Shown one piece after another: positions 1 through 8,369 of a stretch of 64,000 nucleotides of DNA. The stretch covers positions 248,001 through 312,000 of the forward strand of contig NZ_QCYK01000002.1 in the NCBI RefSeq assembly GCF_003071345.1. The letters are read 5' to 3'. The notes under the pieces were generated by a model. That model worked only from the letters and a program-made list of their open reading frames with translations, searched no databases and was not told the origin of the DNA. The stretch is from Chitinophaga parva. GTDB taxonomy: Bacteria > Bacteroidota > Bacteroidia > Chitinophagales > Chitinophagaceae. Within the stretch, counting starts at the first letter, position 1. Each line of letters opens with the position of its first letter. The position numbers were made by a program, and so were the translations under genes.

Positions 1-236
1 ATGGGAGTAGCCAGGCCCCATGCCTTGGCCGCTTCTGCATCTGCCTGACGTACCTCGGGATGGTTTGCCAAACCGAGATAGTTATTCAAACTCCAAACGA
101 TCTTTTCCTTTCCGCGGAATTTCATGCGCGATCCAATCTCACCTTCCAGTTTAGGAAACGCGAAATAACCGTGTGCTCTGTCTGAATGCTGGCCAATGGG
201 CCCCAGGTTTTGCAATAGCTTCTCAAAGATATCCAT
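1..236 (-). CDS. alpha-oxoamine synthase family PLP enzyme (N-terminal part)
   Basis: The gene runs off the left edge; only the first 78 residues are visible, starting MDIFEKLL. The segment WSLNNYLGLANHPEVR is the typical entry to the PLP fold of the alpha-oxoamine synthases, the family of 8-amino-7-oxononanoate synthase, 2-amino-3-ketobutyrate CoA ligase, serine palmitoyltransferase and the cysteate acyltransferases of sulfonolipid synthesis. These enzymes condense an amino acid with an acyl thioester. The catalytic lysine lies outside the window, so the substrate cannot be assigned. The gene is divergent from the phosphatase at 333. A TACCTTTG box lies upstream on this strand at 272-279. 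Confidence 0.75.
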   Translation of the reverse strand, partial: MDIFEKLLQNLGPIGQHSDRAHGYFAFPKLEGEIGSRMKFRGKEKIVWSLNNYLGLANHPEVRQADAEAAKAWGLATP

Positions 237-271
237 GTTGTGTTAAGTTATGATTATAAAAAATCTGCATG

Positions 272-279
272 CAAAGGTA
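272..279 (-). promoter_or_regulatory. Bacteroidota -7 box for the oxoamine synthase gene
   Basis: Read on the minus strand this is TACCTTTG, an exact match to the Bacteroidota -7 element TAnnTTTG, 36 bases upstream of the start codon at 236. No exact TTG at the 19-base spacing was seen, so only the -7 part is supported. Confidence 0.5.
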
Positions 280-305
280 TATAAATAATACTTGTTTAAA
301 CTATA

Positions 306-313
306 TACATTTG
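306..313 (+). promoter_or_regulatory. Bacteroidota -7 box for the phosphatase gene
   Basis: TACATTTG matches TAnnTTTG and lies 20 bases upstream of the ATG at 333, giving a very short leader. No TTG sits at the expected 19-base spacing, so the site is only moderately supported. Confidence 0.4.
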
Positions 314-332
314 TCCCCAAAATTTTGCCAAC

Positions 333-1976
333 ATGAAATGTAAACATCTCCTGTTCATGGCGTTACTGACCATGGGTAGCAGCGCATTCGCGCAGAAACC
401 GGCGGTTGCAAAAACGACTACCACGGCGGCCGTGTCACGGCCCAAGCTGGTGGTAGGAGTAGTCGTAGACCAGATGCGCTGGGACTATTTGTACCGTTTT
501 GCTGACCGTTACACGTCTAACGGGTTCAGACGCCTTGTAAACCAAGGATTTAGCTGTGAAAACACGCTGATCAATTACACCCCCACCATCACGGCCTGCG
601 GCCATACCTGTGTGTACACCGGTTCTGTTCCGGCTGTGCACGGTATTATCGGGAACGACTGGTACAACGCCAGCCTGAACCGCCATTTTTATTGTGCTGA
701 AGACACGACCGTGAACGGCGTGGGTAACGACAGCAAAGCCGGTAAGATGAGCCCCCGCAATTTGCTGGCCACTACCGTAACGGATGAACTACGCTTAGCA
801 ACTAATTTCCAGAGCAAGGTGATCGGGGTGGCGCTGAAAGACCGCGGTGCTATCCTCCCTGCCGGCCACGCTGCCAATGCCGCCTACTGGTATGATGGCG
901 CTTCCGGCAAATGGATCTCCTCTACCTATTACATGAATGAACTGCCCGCCTGGGTAAAGGCATTTAACGATAAAAAATACCCGGAACAATACCTGAAACA
1001 GCCCTGGAACACGCTGTACCCGCTGGAAAGCTATACCCTCAGCACAGCGGATGACAAGCCTTACGAGGGCCGTTTTTCCGGTGCCGCCAATTCCGCTTTC
1101 CCGCACGCTTTCCCCACGCCAATGAACAGTATTGCCTCTTCCCCGTATGGTAACACCATGACGCTGGAATTTGCAAAACAGGCCGTGGAAAACTACCAGC
1201 TGGGCAAGGGTAAAGTGACGGACTTCCTGGCCGTGAGCCTGTCTTCCACAGACTATGTGGGCCACCAGTTTGGGCCCAATTCCATAGAAGCAGAAGATAC
1301 TTACCTGCGCCTGGACAAAGACCTGGGCGACTTCTTCAACTACCTGGATGCAACTGTGGGCAAGGGCAATTACCTGTTCTTCCTCACCGCGGATCACGGT
1401 GTAGCGCATGTACCGGGCTTCCTGGAAGAAAACAAGATCCCCGGCGGTGTATGGAGCGAGAACGACCTGGCCGGCAAGGTGAATAGCCTGGTAGCGGCTC
1501 AATTTGGCATTGAGCATGTAATAGCCGGTGCAGCCAACTACCAGTTCTGGCTGGACCATGCAGCCATTGAGAAAGCAGGTAAGAACGAAGCAGAAGTGAT
1601 CAGTTTCATCACCGGTGAGCTGAAAAAAATGGAGCCCATTGCGGATGCCATCAACCTGCACAAGGTGGGCGATTATGCCTTGCCGGAACCCCTGCACACT
1701 ATGGTGATCAATGGTTATAACGTGAAGCGTGGTGGCGACATCCAGCTGATCCCCCAACCGGGATGGATAGACGGCGGTAAAACCGGTACCACCCATGGAA
1801 TCTGGAACCCGTACGATGCACACATTCCCCTGGTGTTTATGGGCTGGGGCATACATGCCGGCCATACTAACCGTACGGTGGGTATGACAGACATAGCGCC
1901 CACCGTGGCTGCGCTGCTGCACATCCAAATGCCCAGCGGCAACGTGGGCAAAGTGATCGAGGAGATCACCAGGTAA
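333..1976 (+). CDS. pafA: PafA-type alkaline phosphatase, secreted
   Basis: A 547-residue alkaline phosphatase superfamily protein, almost the length of Elizabethkingia PafA (546) and similar to it along its whole length. A signal peptide ends near AFAQ at residue 21. By comparison with PafA, the nucleophile is T87 in PTITACGHT, and the zinc ligands are D46, D307, H311, D354, H355 and H488. The phosphate-binding residues N108, K169 and R171 are also present, which points to a phosphate monoesterase rather than a diesterase. The likely role is release of phosphate from organic phosphomonoesters in the periplasm or outside the cell. It is followed at once by a strong terminator, so it is probably monocistronic. 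Confidence 0.9.
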   Translation: MKCKHLLFMALLTMGSSAFAQKPAVAKTTTTAAVSRPKLVVGVVVDQMRWDYLYRFADRYTSNGFRRLVNQGFSCENTLINYTPTITACGHTCVYTGSVPAVHGIIGNDWYNASLNRHFYCAEDTTVNGVGNDSKAGKMSPRNLLATTVTDELRLATNFQSKVIGVALKDRGAILPAGHAANAAYWYDGASGKWISSTYYMNELPAWVKAFNDKKYPEQYLKQPWNTLYPLESYTLSTADDKPYEGRFSGAANSAFPHAFPTPMNSIASSPYGNTMTLEFAKQAVENYQLGKGKVTDFLAVSLSSTDYVGHQFGPNSIEAEDTYLRLDKDLGDFFNYLDATVGKGNYLFFLTADHGVAHVPGFLEENKIPGGVWSENDLAGKVNSLVAAQFGIEHVIAGAANYQFWLDHAAIEKAGKNEAEVISFITGELKKMEPIADAINLHKVGDYALPEPLHTMVINGYNVKRGGDIQLIPQPGWIDGGKTGTTHGIWNPYDAHIPLVFMGWGIHAGHTNRTVGMTDIAPTVAALLHIQMPSGNVGKVIEEITR

Positions 1977-1998
1977 AAAAACCAGGTCACATAAAAGG

Positions 1999-2038
1999 AC
2001 TGCCGGTGATGCTGCAAAGCAACCGGCAGTTTTGTTTT
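1999..2038 (+). terminator. intrinsic terminator after pafA
   Basis: A perfect 9-bp stem (ACTGCCGGT with ACCGGCAGT) is followed by TTTGTTTT. It ends the phosphatase transcript. It also shows that the next gene cannot start at the in-frame ATG at 2006, which lies inside the hairpin. Confidence 0.85.
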
Positions 2039-2059
2039 AACTTTAAGCAAAACCATTGC

Positions 2060-2839
2060 ATGGAATTTTCCTACATCACATATGCCGTGGCAAACCGGGT
2101 AGCCACCATCACCCTGAACAGACCTGAAAAACGCAATGCCCTGAATGGAGCCATGGTAGCGGAACTGAGGCACGCCTTCCACCTGGCCGGCGCAGACGAA
2201 AACGCCAAGATCATCCTGCTGAAAGCCAACGGGCAAGCCTTCTGCGCCGGCGCAGACCTGGACTACCTGAAACAGTTGCAGCAAAATACTTATGAAGAGA
2301 ACCTGCAGGACTCCCGGGAACTGAGCCAGCTTTTCCAGGAGATCTATGACCATGAGAAAGTGGTGATCGCACAGGTGGAAGGCCATGCCGTGGCGGGAGG
2401 TTGCGGGCTGGTGACCGTATGCGACCTGAGTTTTGTGACCAGCGAGGCGCTGCTAGGCTATTCAGAGGTGAAGATCGGGTTCATTCCCGCGCTGGTATCC
2501 GTGTTCCTGGTGCGCAAGGTAGGAGAGGGCCGCGCCCGTAAATGGCTGCTTACGGGAAGCCTGTACACCGCCGAGCAAGCCTTGCAGGACGGGCTGATCA
2601 CCGCCGTGGCAGCGCCCTCCGACCTGGAAACCCAGGTAAACCTTACCATTGCGGACCTGCTGGAGGGCACGGCCGCCCACTCGCTTACGGCTACCAAGAA
2701 GCTGGTGAACCGGGTACTGGAAATGCCGCTTACCGATGCCCTGGAATATGCCGCCCAGTTTAATGCGGAGACCCGCGAGCACCCAGCCTGCCGCAAGGGC
2801 ATCCAGTCTTTTTTGAACAAGGAAAAGCTGAAATGGTAA
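2060..2839 (+). CDS. enoyl-CoA hydratase/isomerase family protein
   Basis: A 259-residue crotonase-fold protein. The ATG at 2060 (MEFSYITYAV) is chosen because the earlier in-frame ATG at 2006 lies in the terminator. Family marks are LNRPEKRNALN near residue 20, the first oxyanion-hole segment AFCAGADLDYL, and the second GHAVAGGCGLVTVCDL followed by a glutamate in YSEVKIGFIP. The protein most resembles short-chain enoyl-CoA or methylglutaconyl-CoA hydratases of fatty-acid or leucine breakdown. The exact substrate cannot be told from sequence, and no pathway partners flank it. Confidence 0.85.
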   Translation: MEFSYITYAVANRVATITLNRPEKRNALNGAMVAELRHAFHLAGADENAKIILLKANGQAFCAGADLDYLKQLQQNTYEENLQDSRELSQLFQEIYDHEKVVIAQVEGHAVAGGCGLVTVCDLSFVTSEALLGYSEVKIGFIPALVSVFLVRKVGEGRARKWLLTGSLYTAEQALQDGLITAVAAPSDLETQVNLTIADLLEGTAAHSLTATKKLVNRVLEMPLTDALEYAAQFNAETREHPACRKGIQSFLNKEKLKW

Positions 2840-2943
2840 AATTATCCCATACCCGCCGCTGCCATGCGGAGTGAACATTAAAACCGTATATTTGGTAAGA
2901 ACATCCAATTTCAATCCTTGTTTTTTACCTAGCCCTATGTACC

Positions 2944-3597
2944 ATGATGAGAAAGTATTTAATTCTGATCCTCGTGAGTTACTGCATCAGCGTTCCTGCC
3001 TTTGCACAGCGCACTGTATCTGATGCCATTGTCCACTACAGCGTGCAGGTACCGGATGGCCAGCCTAATGCAGGCGCGTTTGCCGGCAGCACCATGGTGC
3101 AATATGTACGCGGCGTCATGAGCCGCCTGGATATGAACCTGAACGTAGTGAACTACACCTATATCGTAAACACAAAAGACGAAACCTACGTAACCCTGAT
3201 CACCCGCAATACTGATAAGTACCTGATCCACGTAGGCCGTGCCCAGTTTGAAAAAGACCTGAAACAGTACGAAGCCGTAAAATTTGTGGACAAGCCGGAA
3301 ACCAAGCGGATAGCGGGTTACACCTGCCGGCATGCCGTGGCATCCCTGGTGGATGGGCAGACGTTTGACGTATGGTACACGCCGGACCTGGTAGCCGAGA
3401 ACCGGATGTATAACCGCCGGTTCATGAACCTGAAAGGGTTGCCGCTGGAGTTTGAGCTACTGCTGAAAGGTGGCGGTAAACTGAAGGTGGTGGCTACTTC
3501 TGTGGATCTTTCGCCAGTGCCGGCATCTACCTTTGATGTGCCAAAGGGAGGGTATAAGGAGATCTCTGAGGCGGAGCTGAAGCAGCTGGGGAATTGA
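2944..3597 (+). CDS. secreted DUF4412/GLPGLI-like protein
   Basis: A 217-residue protein with a clear signal peptide ending at AFAQ near residue 22. The body is beta-rich. The stretch KRIAGYTCRHAVASLVDG followed by VWYTPDL resembles the DUF4412 and GLPGLI families of Bacteroidota cell-envelope proteins, in which a conserved cysteine follows a tyrosine-containing turn. Function in these families is unknown. It stands alone between an enoyl-CoA hydratase and a convergent small gene. Two adjacent ATG codons (2944 and 2947) are possible starts. Family assignment is by eye and tentative; secretion is well supported. Confidence 0.6.
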   Translation: MMRKYLILILVSYCISVPAFAQRTVSDAIVHYSVQVPDGQPNAGAFAGSTMVQYVRGVMSRLDMNLNVVNYTYIVNTKDETYVTLITRNTDKYLIHVGRAQFEKDLKQYEAVKFVDKPETKRIAGYTCRHAVASLVDGQTFDVWYTPDLVAENRMYNRRFMNLKGLPLEFELLLKGGGKLKVVATSVDLSPVPASTFDVPKGGYKEISEAELKQLGN

Positions 3598-3659
3598 GGC
3601 ACGCCGTGTGACGGGGTTGCTGCCTTCACTCATTTCATCTCAGTTCTGTTTTCCAGGCA

Positions 3660-3690
3660 CAAAAAAAGGCCCCGCTTTCGCGAGGCCTCC
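3660..3690 (-). terminator. intrinsic terminator for the small secreted protein gene
   Basis: Read on the minus strand: a 9-bp stem AGGCCTCGC / GCGGGGCCT closed by a GAAA tetraloop, followed by a run of seven T. It serves the gene ending at 3711. Confidence 0.85.
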
Positions 3691-3710
3691 AAATCCTTTC
3701 AAACCGCTAC

Positions 3711-4088
3711 TTATCCCTTCTTGATGGGCCAGGTGAGCAGTTGCAGGTGATGATAGTTCATATTCGCCTGCTGGCTCTGGTCTACAGAGTAAGGAATGAG
3801 GTAAGTCGTATTGCCCTGTTTATAAGTGAAAGATGGTTTCACAGTAGTAGGGGCCGGGCTGAGGTTGAACTCAGGACGGACCACCCCGCTGAAGCGGAAA
3901 CCCGCGTCCAGGCTGAGGTTTGATTTGTAGGCTTCGCTCACACTGATCTTCTTGGCTGCTTTGTCTTTGTTATTATCACCCGGAAGATCCATGCCCAGCC
4001 CGGCTGCTTTAACTTCAGCCACGCCTATAAAACCCGCCATCAGGCAAGTCAATAAGACAGTCTTTAAGATGTATAATCTGTTCTTCAT
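3711..4088 (-). CDS. small secreted protein, function unknown
   Basis: A 125-residue protein. The start at 4088 (MKNRLYILKTVLL) is preferred over the longer frame from 4181 because it gives a proper signal peptide ending near VKAAG. The mature part has no motif that I recognise; it contains KPSFTYKQGNTTYLIPYSVDQ and ends in a basic tail. The gene has its own terminator, which argues that it is real and transcribed. It could be a small periplasmic or outer-membrane-associated protein. No function is proposed. Confidence 0.65.
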   Translation of the reverse strand: MKNRLYILKTVLLTCLMAGFIGVAEVKAAGLGMDLPGDNNKDKAAKKISVSEAYKSNLSLDAGFRFSGVVRPEFNLSPAPTTVKPSFTYKQGNTTYLIPYSVDQSQQANMNYHHLQLLTWPIKKG

Positions 4089-4261
4089 AAACTCGACAAA
4101 TATACAATTTTTAAAATGTGTTGTATTTTTATCTCTATCCAAAGTTAGTAAATTATTATAACAAAACGTTAAAAATTTCACAATACCGATATCGATTATT
4201 TTGATATCGACGACCGGGCGAAAGATTTGGACGGGAACCTAAATTGTTTATATTTACAGTA

Positions 4262-5701
4262 ATGAATAGAGATAGAGATTTGCCACCCTTCGAAGATGAT
4301 TCTGACGACCTGAAAGATTTGCTGCAACAATTCGAAAATCTCAAATCCGGTCTGTCACATGCTTTTCTGGACGAGGATTCGTTCGAGCAGATCATCGACT
4401 ATTATGACGAGCAAGACCAGCTCAACGTGGCCTTCCAGGCCGCTGAAATGGGGATCAACCAATATCCCTACTCCGCCGTCCTCCTCATTAAAAAAGCCGG
4501 CCTCCTCATTGAGGCCAAACAATACAAAGAAGCACTCTCCCTCCTCGAAAAAGCCGCTCTCCTGGATAGCACCGACCTCCAGCTCTACATCTTCAAGACA
4601 GACGCCTACATTGCCATGAACCAGCATGCCAAGGCCGTGCGCGTCCTGGAAGAGCAGATCGATAGTTTTGAAGGCGAGGACAAAACGGAGTTGCTCCTGG
4701 AACTGGCAGACGTGTATGACGACTGGGAAGAGTTTGAAATGGTATTTGACGTACTGCGCCGCGCCCTGGTGCACGATAACAACAACGAGGAAGCCCTGCA
4801 CAAGATCTGCTTCTGGACCGAGTTTACCGGCCGCTTTGAAGAAAGCATCCGCCTGCATACGGACATCATCAATGAACATCCCTTCAATGAGCTGGCCTGG
4901 TTTAACCTGGGTACCGCTTTCCAGGGGCTGAAACTCTACGAAAAGGCCATTGACGCCTATCAATATGCCATTGCGATCGATGAGAAGTTTGACTACGCCT
5001 ATCGCAACATGGGAGACGCCTACATCCGTATGCGCAAATATCCCGAGGCCATTGAGGTCCTCTCCAGGCACCTGGAAATTGCCAAGCCGGAAGATGTGAT
5101 CTATGAAGCCATTGGCCACTGCTACGACAAGCAGCGCAAGTATACCCAGGCCCGTTACTATTACCGCAAAGCCAGTCACCTGAGCCCTACAGACGATAAG
5201 CTGTACTACAAGGTGGCCATGGCCTACATGGCAGAAGAAAACTGGGCCAATGCCCTGAAAAGCCTGCAATCTGCTATGAAATACAATAAGCAGAGCGGCG
5301 ATTACAACATGGCCATTGGGGAATGCTACCTGCAGATGGGTAAGTTCAAGGATGCCCTGGTGTACCTGCTCAATGCCGTGCGCCTGCGCCCCGCAAATGC
5401 CCGCGGATGGCAGTGTTTCATGAGAGGCCTGTATATTTCCGGCTTCCATGAAGAGGCCCTGGGCCAGCTTAACGCGCTGGACCCCAAGATCAGCAGCAAG
5501 CCGGTGTTCCAATACTACAAGGCCGCCATCCTGTTCCGCCTGGGACGCCAGAAAGAGGCCCTGCTGCAACTGGAGACGGCCCTGCAACGCTCTCCCAAAC
5601 TGGCCAAACAGTTTGTGGAACTGGACGCGGAACTGCTGCAACACACGTCTGTAGTGGATATGCTGGGACGCTACCGCGCTTCCCTGCGCAAGAAGAAGTA
5701 A
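4262..5701 (+). CDS. tetratricopeptide-repeat protein
   Basis: A 479-residue soluble protein made of about ten tandem TPR units, for example AWFNLGTAFQGLKLYEKAIDAYQYAI and the following AYRNMGDAYIRMRKYPEAIEVL. The ATG at 4262 is taken as start; a TTG six codons earlier is less likely. The first 60 residues are acidic and there is no signal peptide or membrane segment, so it is probably cytoplasmic and serves as a protein-interaction scaffold. TPR repeats alone do not give a specific role. A perfect terminator follows 18 bases after the stop, so it forms its own transcription unit ahead of the phosphosulfolactate synthase gene. Confidence 0.85.
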   Translation: MNRDRDLPPFEDDSDDLKDLLQQFENLKSGLSHAFLDEDSFEQIIDYYDEQDQLNVAFQAAEMGINQYPYSAVLLIKKAGLLIEAKQYKEALSLLEKAALLDSTDLQLYIFKTDAYIAMNQHAKAVRVLEEQIDSFEGEDKTELLLELADVYDDWEEFEMVFDVLRRALVHDNNNEEALHKICFWTEFTGRFEESIRLHTDIINEHPFNELAWFNLGTAFQGLKLYEKAIDAYQYAIAIDEKFDYAYRNMGDAYIRMRKYPEAIEVLSRHLEIAKPEDVIYEAIGHCYDKQRKYTQARYYYRKASHLSPTDDKLYYKVAMAYMAEENWANALKSLQSAMKYNKQSGDYNMAIGECYLQMGKFKDALVYLLNAVRLRPANARGWQCFMRGLYISGFHEEALGQLNALDPKISSKPVFQYYKAAILFRLGRQKEALLQLETALQRSPKLAKQFVELDAELLQHTSVVDMLGRYRASLRKKK

Positions 5702-5718
5702 CCACAACTGCATACTGG

Positions 5719-5749
5719 AAAAAGGCCGCCCGCCAGGCGGCCTTTTTTT
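5719..5749 (+). terminator. intrinsic terminator after the TPR gene
   Basis: A 7-bp GC stem GGCCGCC / GGCGGCC, flanked by A on the left and a seven-T run on the right. A-U pairing extends the stem. Confidence 0.9.
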
Positions 5750-5985
5750 GTCATATAACCATAAAATATTGCCCCTGTTACCACCCGCGGGGCAAAAGTG
5801 ATTATTTACATGTTGTATTTATTTCATTCTTATTATTTTTGCGCCGGTTTTGAGGATCGATCCTATGAACGTTCCTTTCCCGGCATTCTTCATCACAACC
5901 GTATTTGTTCAAAGCCTGCCTGTGGGAGAGGGGTAAAACGTGAAAGCGATTGCACGGCCATTCAGAAGATAAAAAAAGAGATGCA

Positions 5986-6750
5986 ATGAATTTCAATTTG
6001 ACACAGATCCCGGACAGGACACAGAAGCCCAGGAATAACGGCCTCACAATGGTAATGGATAAGGGCCTCAGCCTGGCAGAAGCGGCTAATTTCCTTTCCG
6101 TTTCCCACCCGCACGTAGATATCCTGAAGCTGGGTTTTGGTACCTCTTTCGTTACGCCCAACCTTCGCGAGAAGATCCAAATTTACCAGGACGCTAACGT
6201 TCCCTTATATTTTGGAGGTACCCTTTTTGAAGCCTTCCTTATCCGCAACCAGTTTGACGATTATGTGAAAGTACTGCGCGATTTTGGCGTCTCCTATGTT
6301 GAAGTTTCTGATGGTTCCATTACCATCCCTCACACCGAAAAATGCGGCTACATTGAGAAACTGGTGAAGCTTGGCTTTACCGTGCTCAGTGAAGTGGGCT
6401 CCAAAGATGCAGAGCACATTATTCCCCCCTATAAATGGATTGAGCTGATGCGCGCAGAACTGAGCGCAGGTGCCACCTACGTGATCGCCGAAGCCCGCGA
6501 AAGCGGCAACGTTGGCATTTACCGCGGCAGCGGTGAAGTGCGGGAAGGCCTGGTACAGGAGATCCTGACCCAGATCCCCGCAGAAAAGATCATCTGGGAA
6601 GCCCCGCAAAAAGCCCAGCAGCTGTACTTCCTGGAGCTGGTAGGCTGCAATGCCAACCTGGGTAACCTGGCCCCCCATGAAGTGATCTCCCTGGAAGCCA
6701 TGCGCATAGGCCTTCGCGGCGATACCTTCCACCTTTACCTGAATGCATAA
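5986..6750 (+). CDS. comA: phosphosulfolactate synthase
   Basis: A 254-residue protein of the ComA family, which adds sulfite to phosphoenolpyruvate to give (2R)-phosphosulfolactate. The ATG at 5986 (MNFNLTQIPDRTQKPR) is preferred over a longer frame from 5950. Family features are the early GLTMVMDKGLSL, HVDILKLGFGTSF, LYFGGTLFEAFL, YVEVSDGSITIP, and the C-terminal EAPQKAQQLYFLELVGCNANLGN. In methanogens this is the first step to coenzyme M. In Bacteroidota the product more plausibly feeds sulfopyruvate or cysteate for sulfonolipids, which is an inference. It precedes aroE, probably as a loose operon. Confidence 0.88.
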   Translation: MNFNLTQIPDRTQKPRNNGLTMVMDKGLSLAEAANFLSVSHPHVDILKLGFGTSFVTPNLREKIQIYQDANVPLYFGGTLFEAFLIRNQFDDYVKVLRDFGVSYVEVSDGSITIPHTEKCGYIEKLVKLGFTVLSEVGSKDAEHIIPPYKWIELMRAELSAGATYVIAEARESGNVGIYRGSGEVREGLVQEILTQIPAEKIIWEAPQKAQQLYFLELVGCNANLGNLAPHEVISLEAMRIGLRGDTFHLYLNA

Positions 6751-6834
6751 AGCAATACATAACCAAATGTACATTGGGCACGCCGGTTGCGGGGTGCCCA
6801 ATGGTATTTTTATACGGTCTTAAAATTCCATGGC

Positions 6835-7572
6835 ATGCAGCTTTACGGTCTGATAGGCTTCCCGCTGGGGCACTCTTTTTCCAAAGGATATTTCACTGCA
6901 AAATTTGAAAAGGAACATATTGAAAACAGCACCTACGAAAATTTTCCGCTGCCAGATATCAATGGCTTCCCGGAACTGGTGCACTCCCTGCCCAATCTGA
7001 AGGGGCTCAATGTGACCATCCCGCACAAGACCGCCGTGATCCCTTTCCTGGATGAACTGGACCCGGCCGCCAAGGCAATAGGCGCAGTGAATACCATCCG
7101 CAATGAGGGGGGCCGCCTGACAGGCTACAATACAGACACCATTGGTTTCCGCGAATCTCTGGAGGTGCTGCTGCAGCCCCACCATAAGCATGCGCTGGTG
7201 CTGGGCACCGGCGGGGCCAGTAAAGCGGTAGTGTATACGCTGCGCCAGCTGGGTATTACATACCGCCTGGTGAGCCGCCACCCGCAAGGGCCGGACGACC
7301 TGCGCTATGAGCAGATAGATGCCGCGATCCTGGAAAAATACACCCTCCTGATCAATACTACGCCCCTGGGCATGCACCCGGCCACAGACACGGCGCCGCC
7401 CCTGCCTTATGAATACCTGGATGCCCGTCATTTCCTGTACGACCTGGTGTATAACCCGGGCAAGACCCTTTTCCTGCACAAGGGCGAGGCACAGGGAGCC
7501 GCTATTAAAAACGGCCATGAAATGCTGGTGCTGCAGGCGGAAGCCGCCTGGAAGATCTGGAATAAAGCCTAA
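6835..7572 (+). CDS. aroE: shikimate dehydrogenase
   Basis: A 245-residue NADP-dependent shikimate dehydrogenase that reduces 3-dehydroshikimate in the chorismate pathway. The start is the ATG at 6835 (MQLYGLIGFPLGHSFS), which places the substrate-binding segment GFPLGHSFS at residues 8-16 as usual. The catalytic lysine is K65 in NVTIPHKTA and the partner aspartate is D101 in GYNTDTIGF. The nucleotide-binding loop is LGTGGASKAV. The C-terminal part is conventional. The stop is only nine bases before truB, so the two are almost certainly co-transcribed. Confidence 0.93.
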   Translation: MQLYGLIGFPLGHSFSKGYFTAKFEKEHIENSTYENFPLPDINGFPELVHSLPNLKGLNVTIPHKTAVIPFLDELDPAAKAIGAVNTIRNEGGRLTGYNTDTIGFRESLEVLLQPHHKHALVLGTGGASKAVVYTLRQLGITYRLVSRHPQGPDDLRYEQIDAAILEKYTLLINTTPLGMHPATDTAPPLPYEYLDARHFLYDLVYNPGKTLFLHKGEAQGAAIKNGHEMLVLQAEAAWKIWNKA

Positions 7573-7581
7573 TTTTGCGCG

Positions 7582-8271
7582 ATGGAACAAAATATCTACG
7601 CAGAAGGACAAGTGATCCTGATAGACAAGCCGCTGGAATGGACCTCCTTCGATGTGGTGAATAAACTGAAACACAAGGTAAAAGCCAAAATAGGCCATGC
7701 CGGTACCCTGGACCCGCTGGCCACCGGCCTGCTGATCTGCTGCACCGGTAAAATGACCAAGAAGATCAACGAATACCAGGCCCAGGAAAAAGAGTACACT
7801 GGTACTTTTACCCTGGGTGCTACTACACCCACCTTTGACCTGGAATCTGAGCCCGAAAATTTCAAGGACAGCAGTCATCTCACGGAAGACGCCATCAAAG
7901 CGGCTACCGGGCAGTTCATGGGTGCTATTGCGCAGCTGCCGCCCATCCATTCCGCCATCAAACAAAATGGCAAGCCCATTTACCTGGCCGCGCGCAAAGG
8001 CGTGGACGTGAAAGTAGAGCCCCGCAATATCGTGATCAAGGAATTTGAGATCACCGGTATTGAAATGCCGCTGGTACACTTCCGCGTAGTGTGCAGCACG
8101 GGTACCTACATCCGTTCCCTGGCCAATGATTTTGGCGCCGCGCTGGGCGTAGGGGGCCACCTGAGTAAGCTGGTACGCACCCGCATCGGGGAGTTCAGGG
8201 TGGAAGACGCTTATCAACTGGATGCATTCCTGGAAAAATTCAAACAGGCGGCACCGGAGCAGCAGGGGTAG
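7582..8271 (+). CDS. truB: tRNA pseudouridine(55) synthase
   Basis: A 229-residue TruB that makes pseudouridine 55 in the T-loop of tRNAs. The catalytic aspartate is D44 in HAGTLDPLATGLL, and the second family motif is YIRSLANDFGAALGVGGHLSKLVRTRIG. It is shorter than the E. coli enzyme and appears to lack the C-terminal PUA-type extension, which is common in Bacteroidota. It lies nine bases after aroE, and a bidirectional terminator ends the unit. Confidence 0.93.
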   Translation: MEQNIYAEGQVILIDKPLEWTSFDVVNKLKHKVKAKIGHAGTLDPLATGLLICCTGKMTKKINEYQAQEKEYTGTFTLGATTPTFDLESEPENFKDSSHLTEDAIKAATGQFMGAIAQLPPIHSAIKQNGKPIYLAARKGVDVKVEPRNIVIKEFEITGIEMPLVHFRVVCSTGTYIRSLANDFGAALGVGGHLSKLVRTRIGEFRVEDAYQLDAFLEKFKQAAPEQQG

Positions 8272-8332
8272 ATCGCGCCTGCAGGAAGGAGGAGCAGTGG
8301 ATGAAACAGGAATAAACTTATCTGACATAACG

Positions 8333-8363
8333 AAAAAGGAGCGCCGTACAAGCGCTCCTTTTT
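8333..8363. terminator. bidirectional terminator between truB and tamL
   Basis: A perfect stem GGAGCGC / GCGCTCC with a 7-nt loop, flanked by five A on the left and five T on the right. It can therefore stop the convergent transcripts of truB and of the tamL gene. Confidence 0.85.
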
Positions 8364-8369
8364 CTTTTC

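Noticed and set aside
795..1928. Long minus-strand frame inside pafA
   Set aside because: It is an antisense shadow of a well-supported phosphatase gene and resembles no protein.
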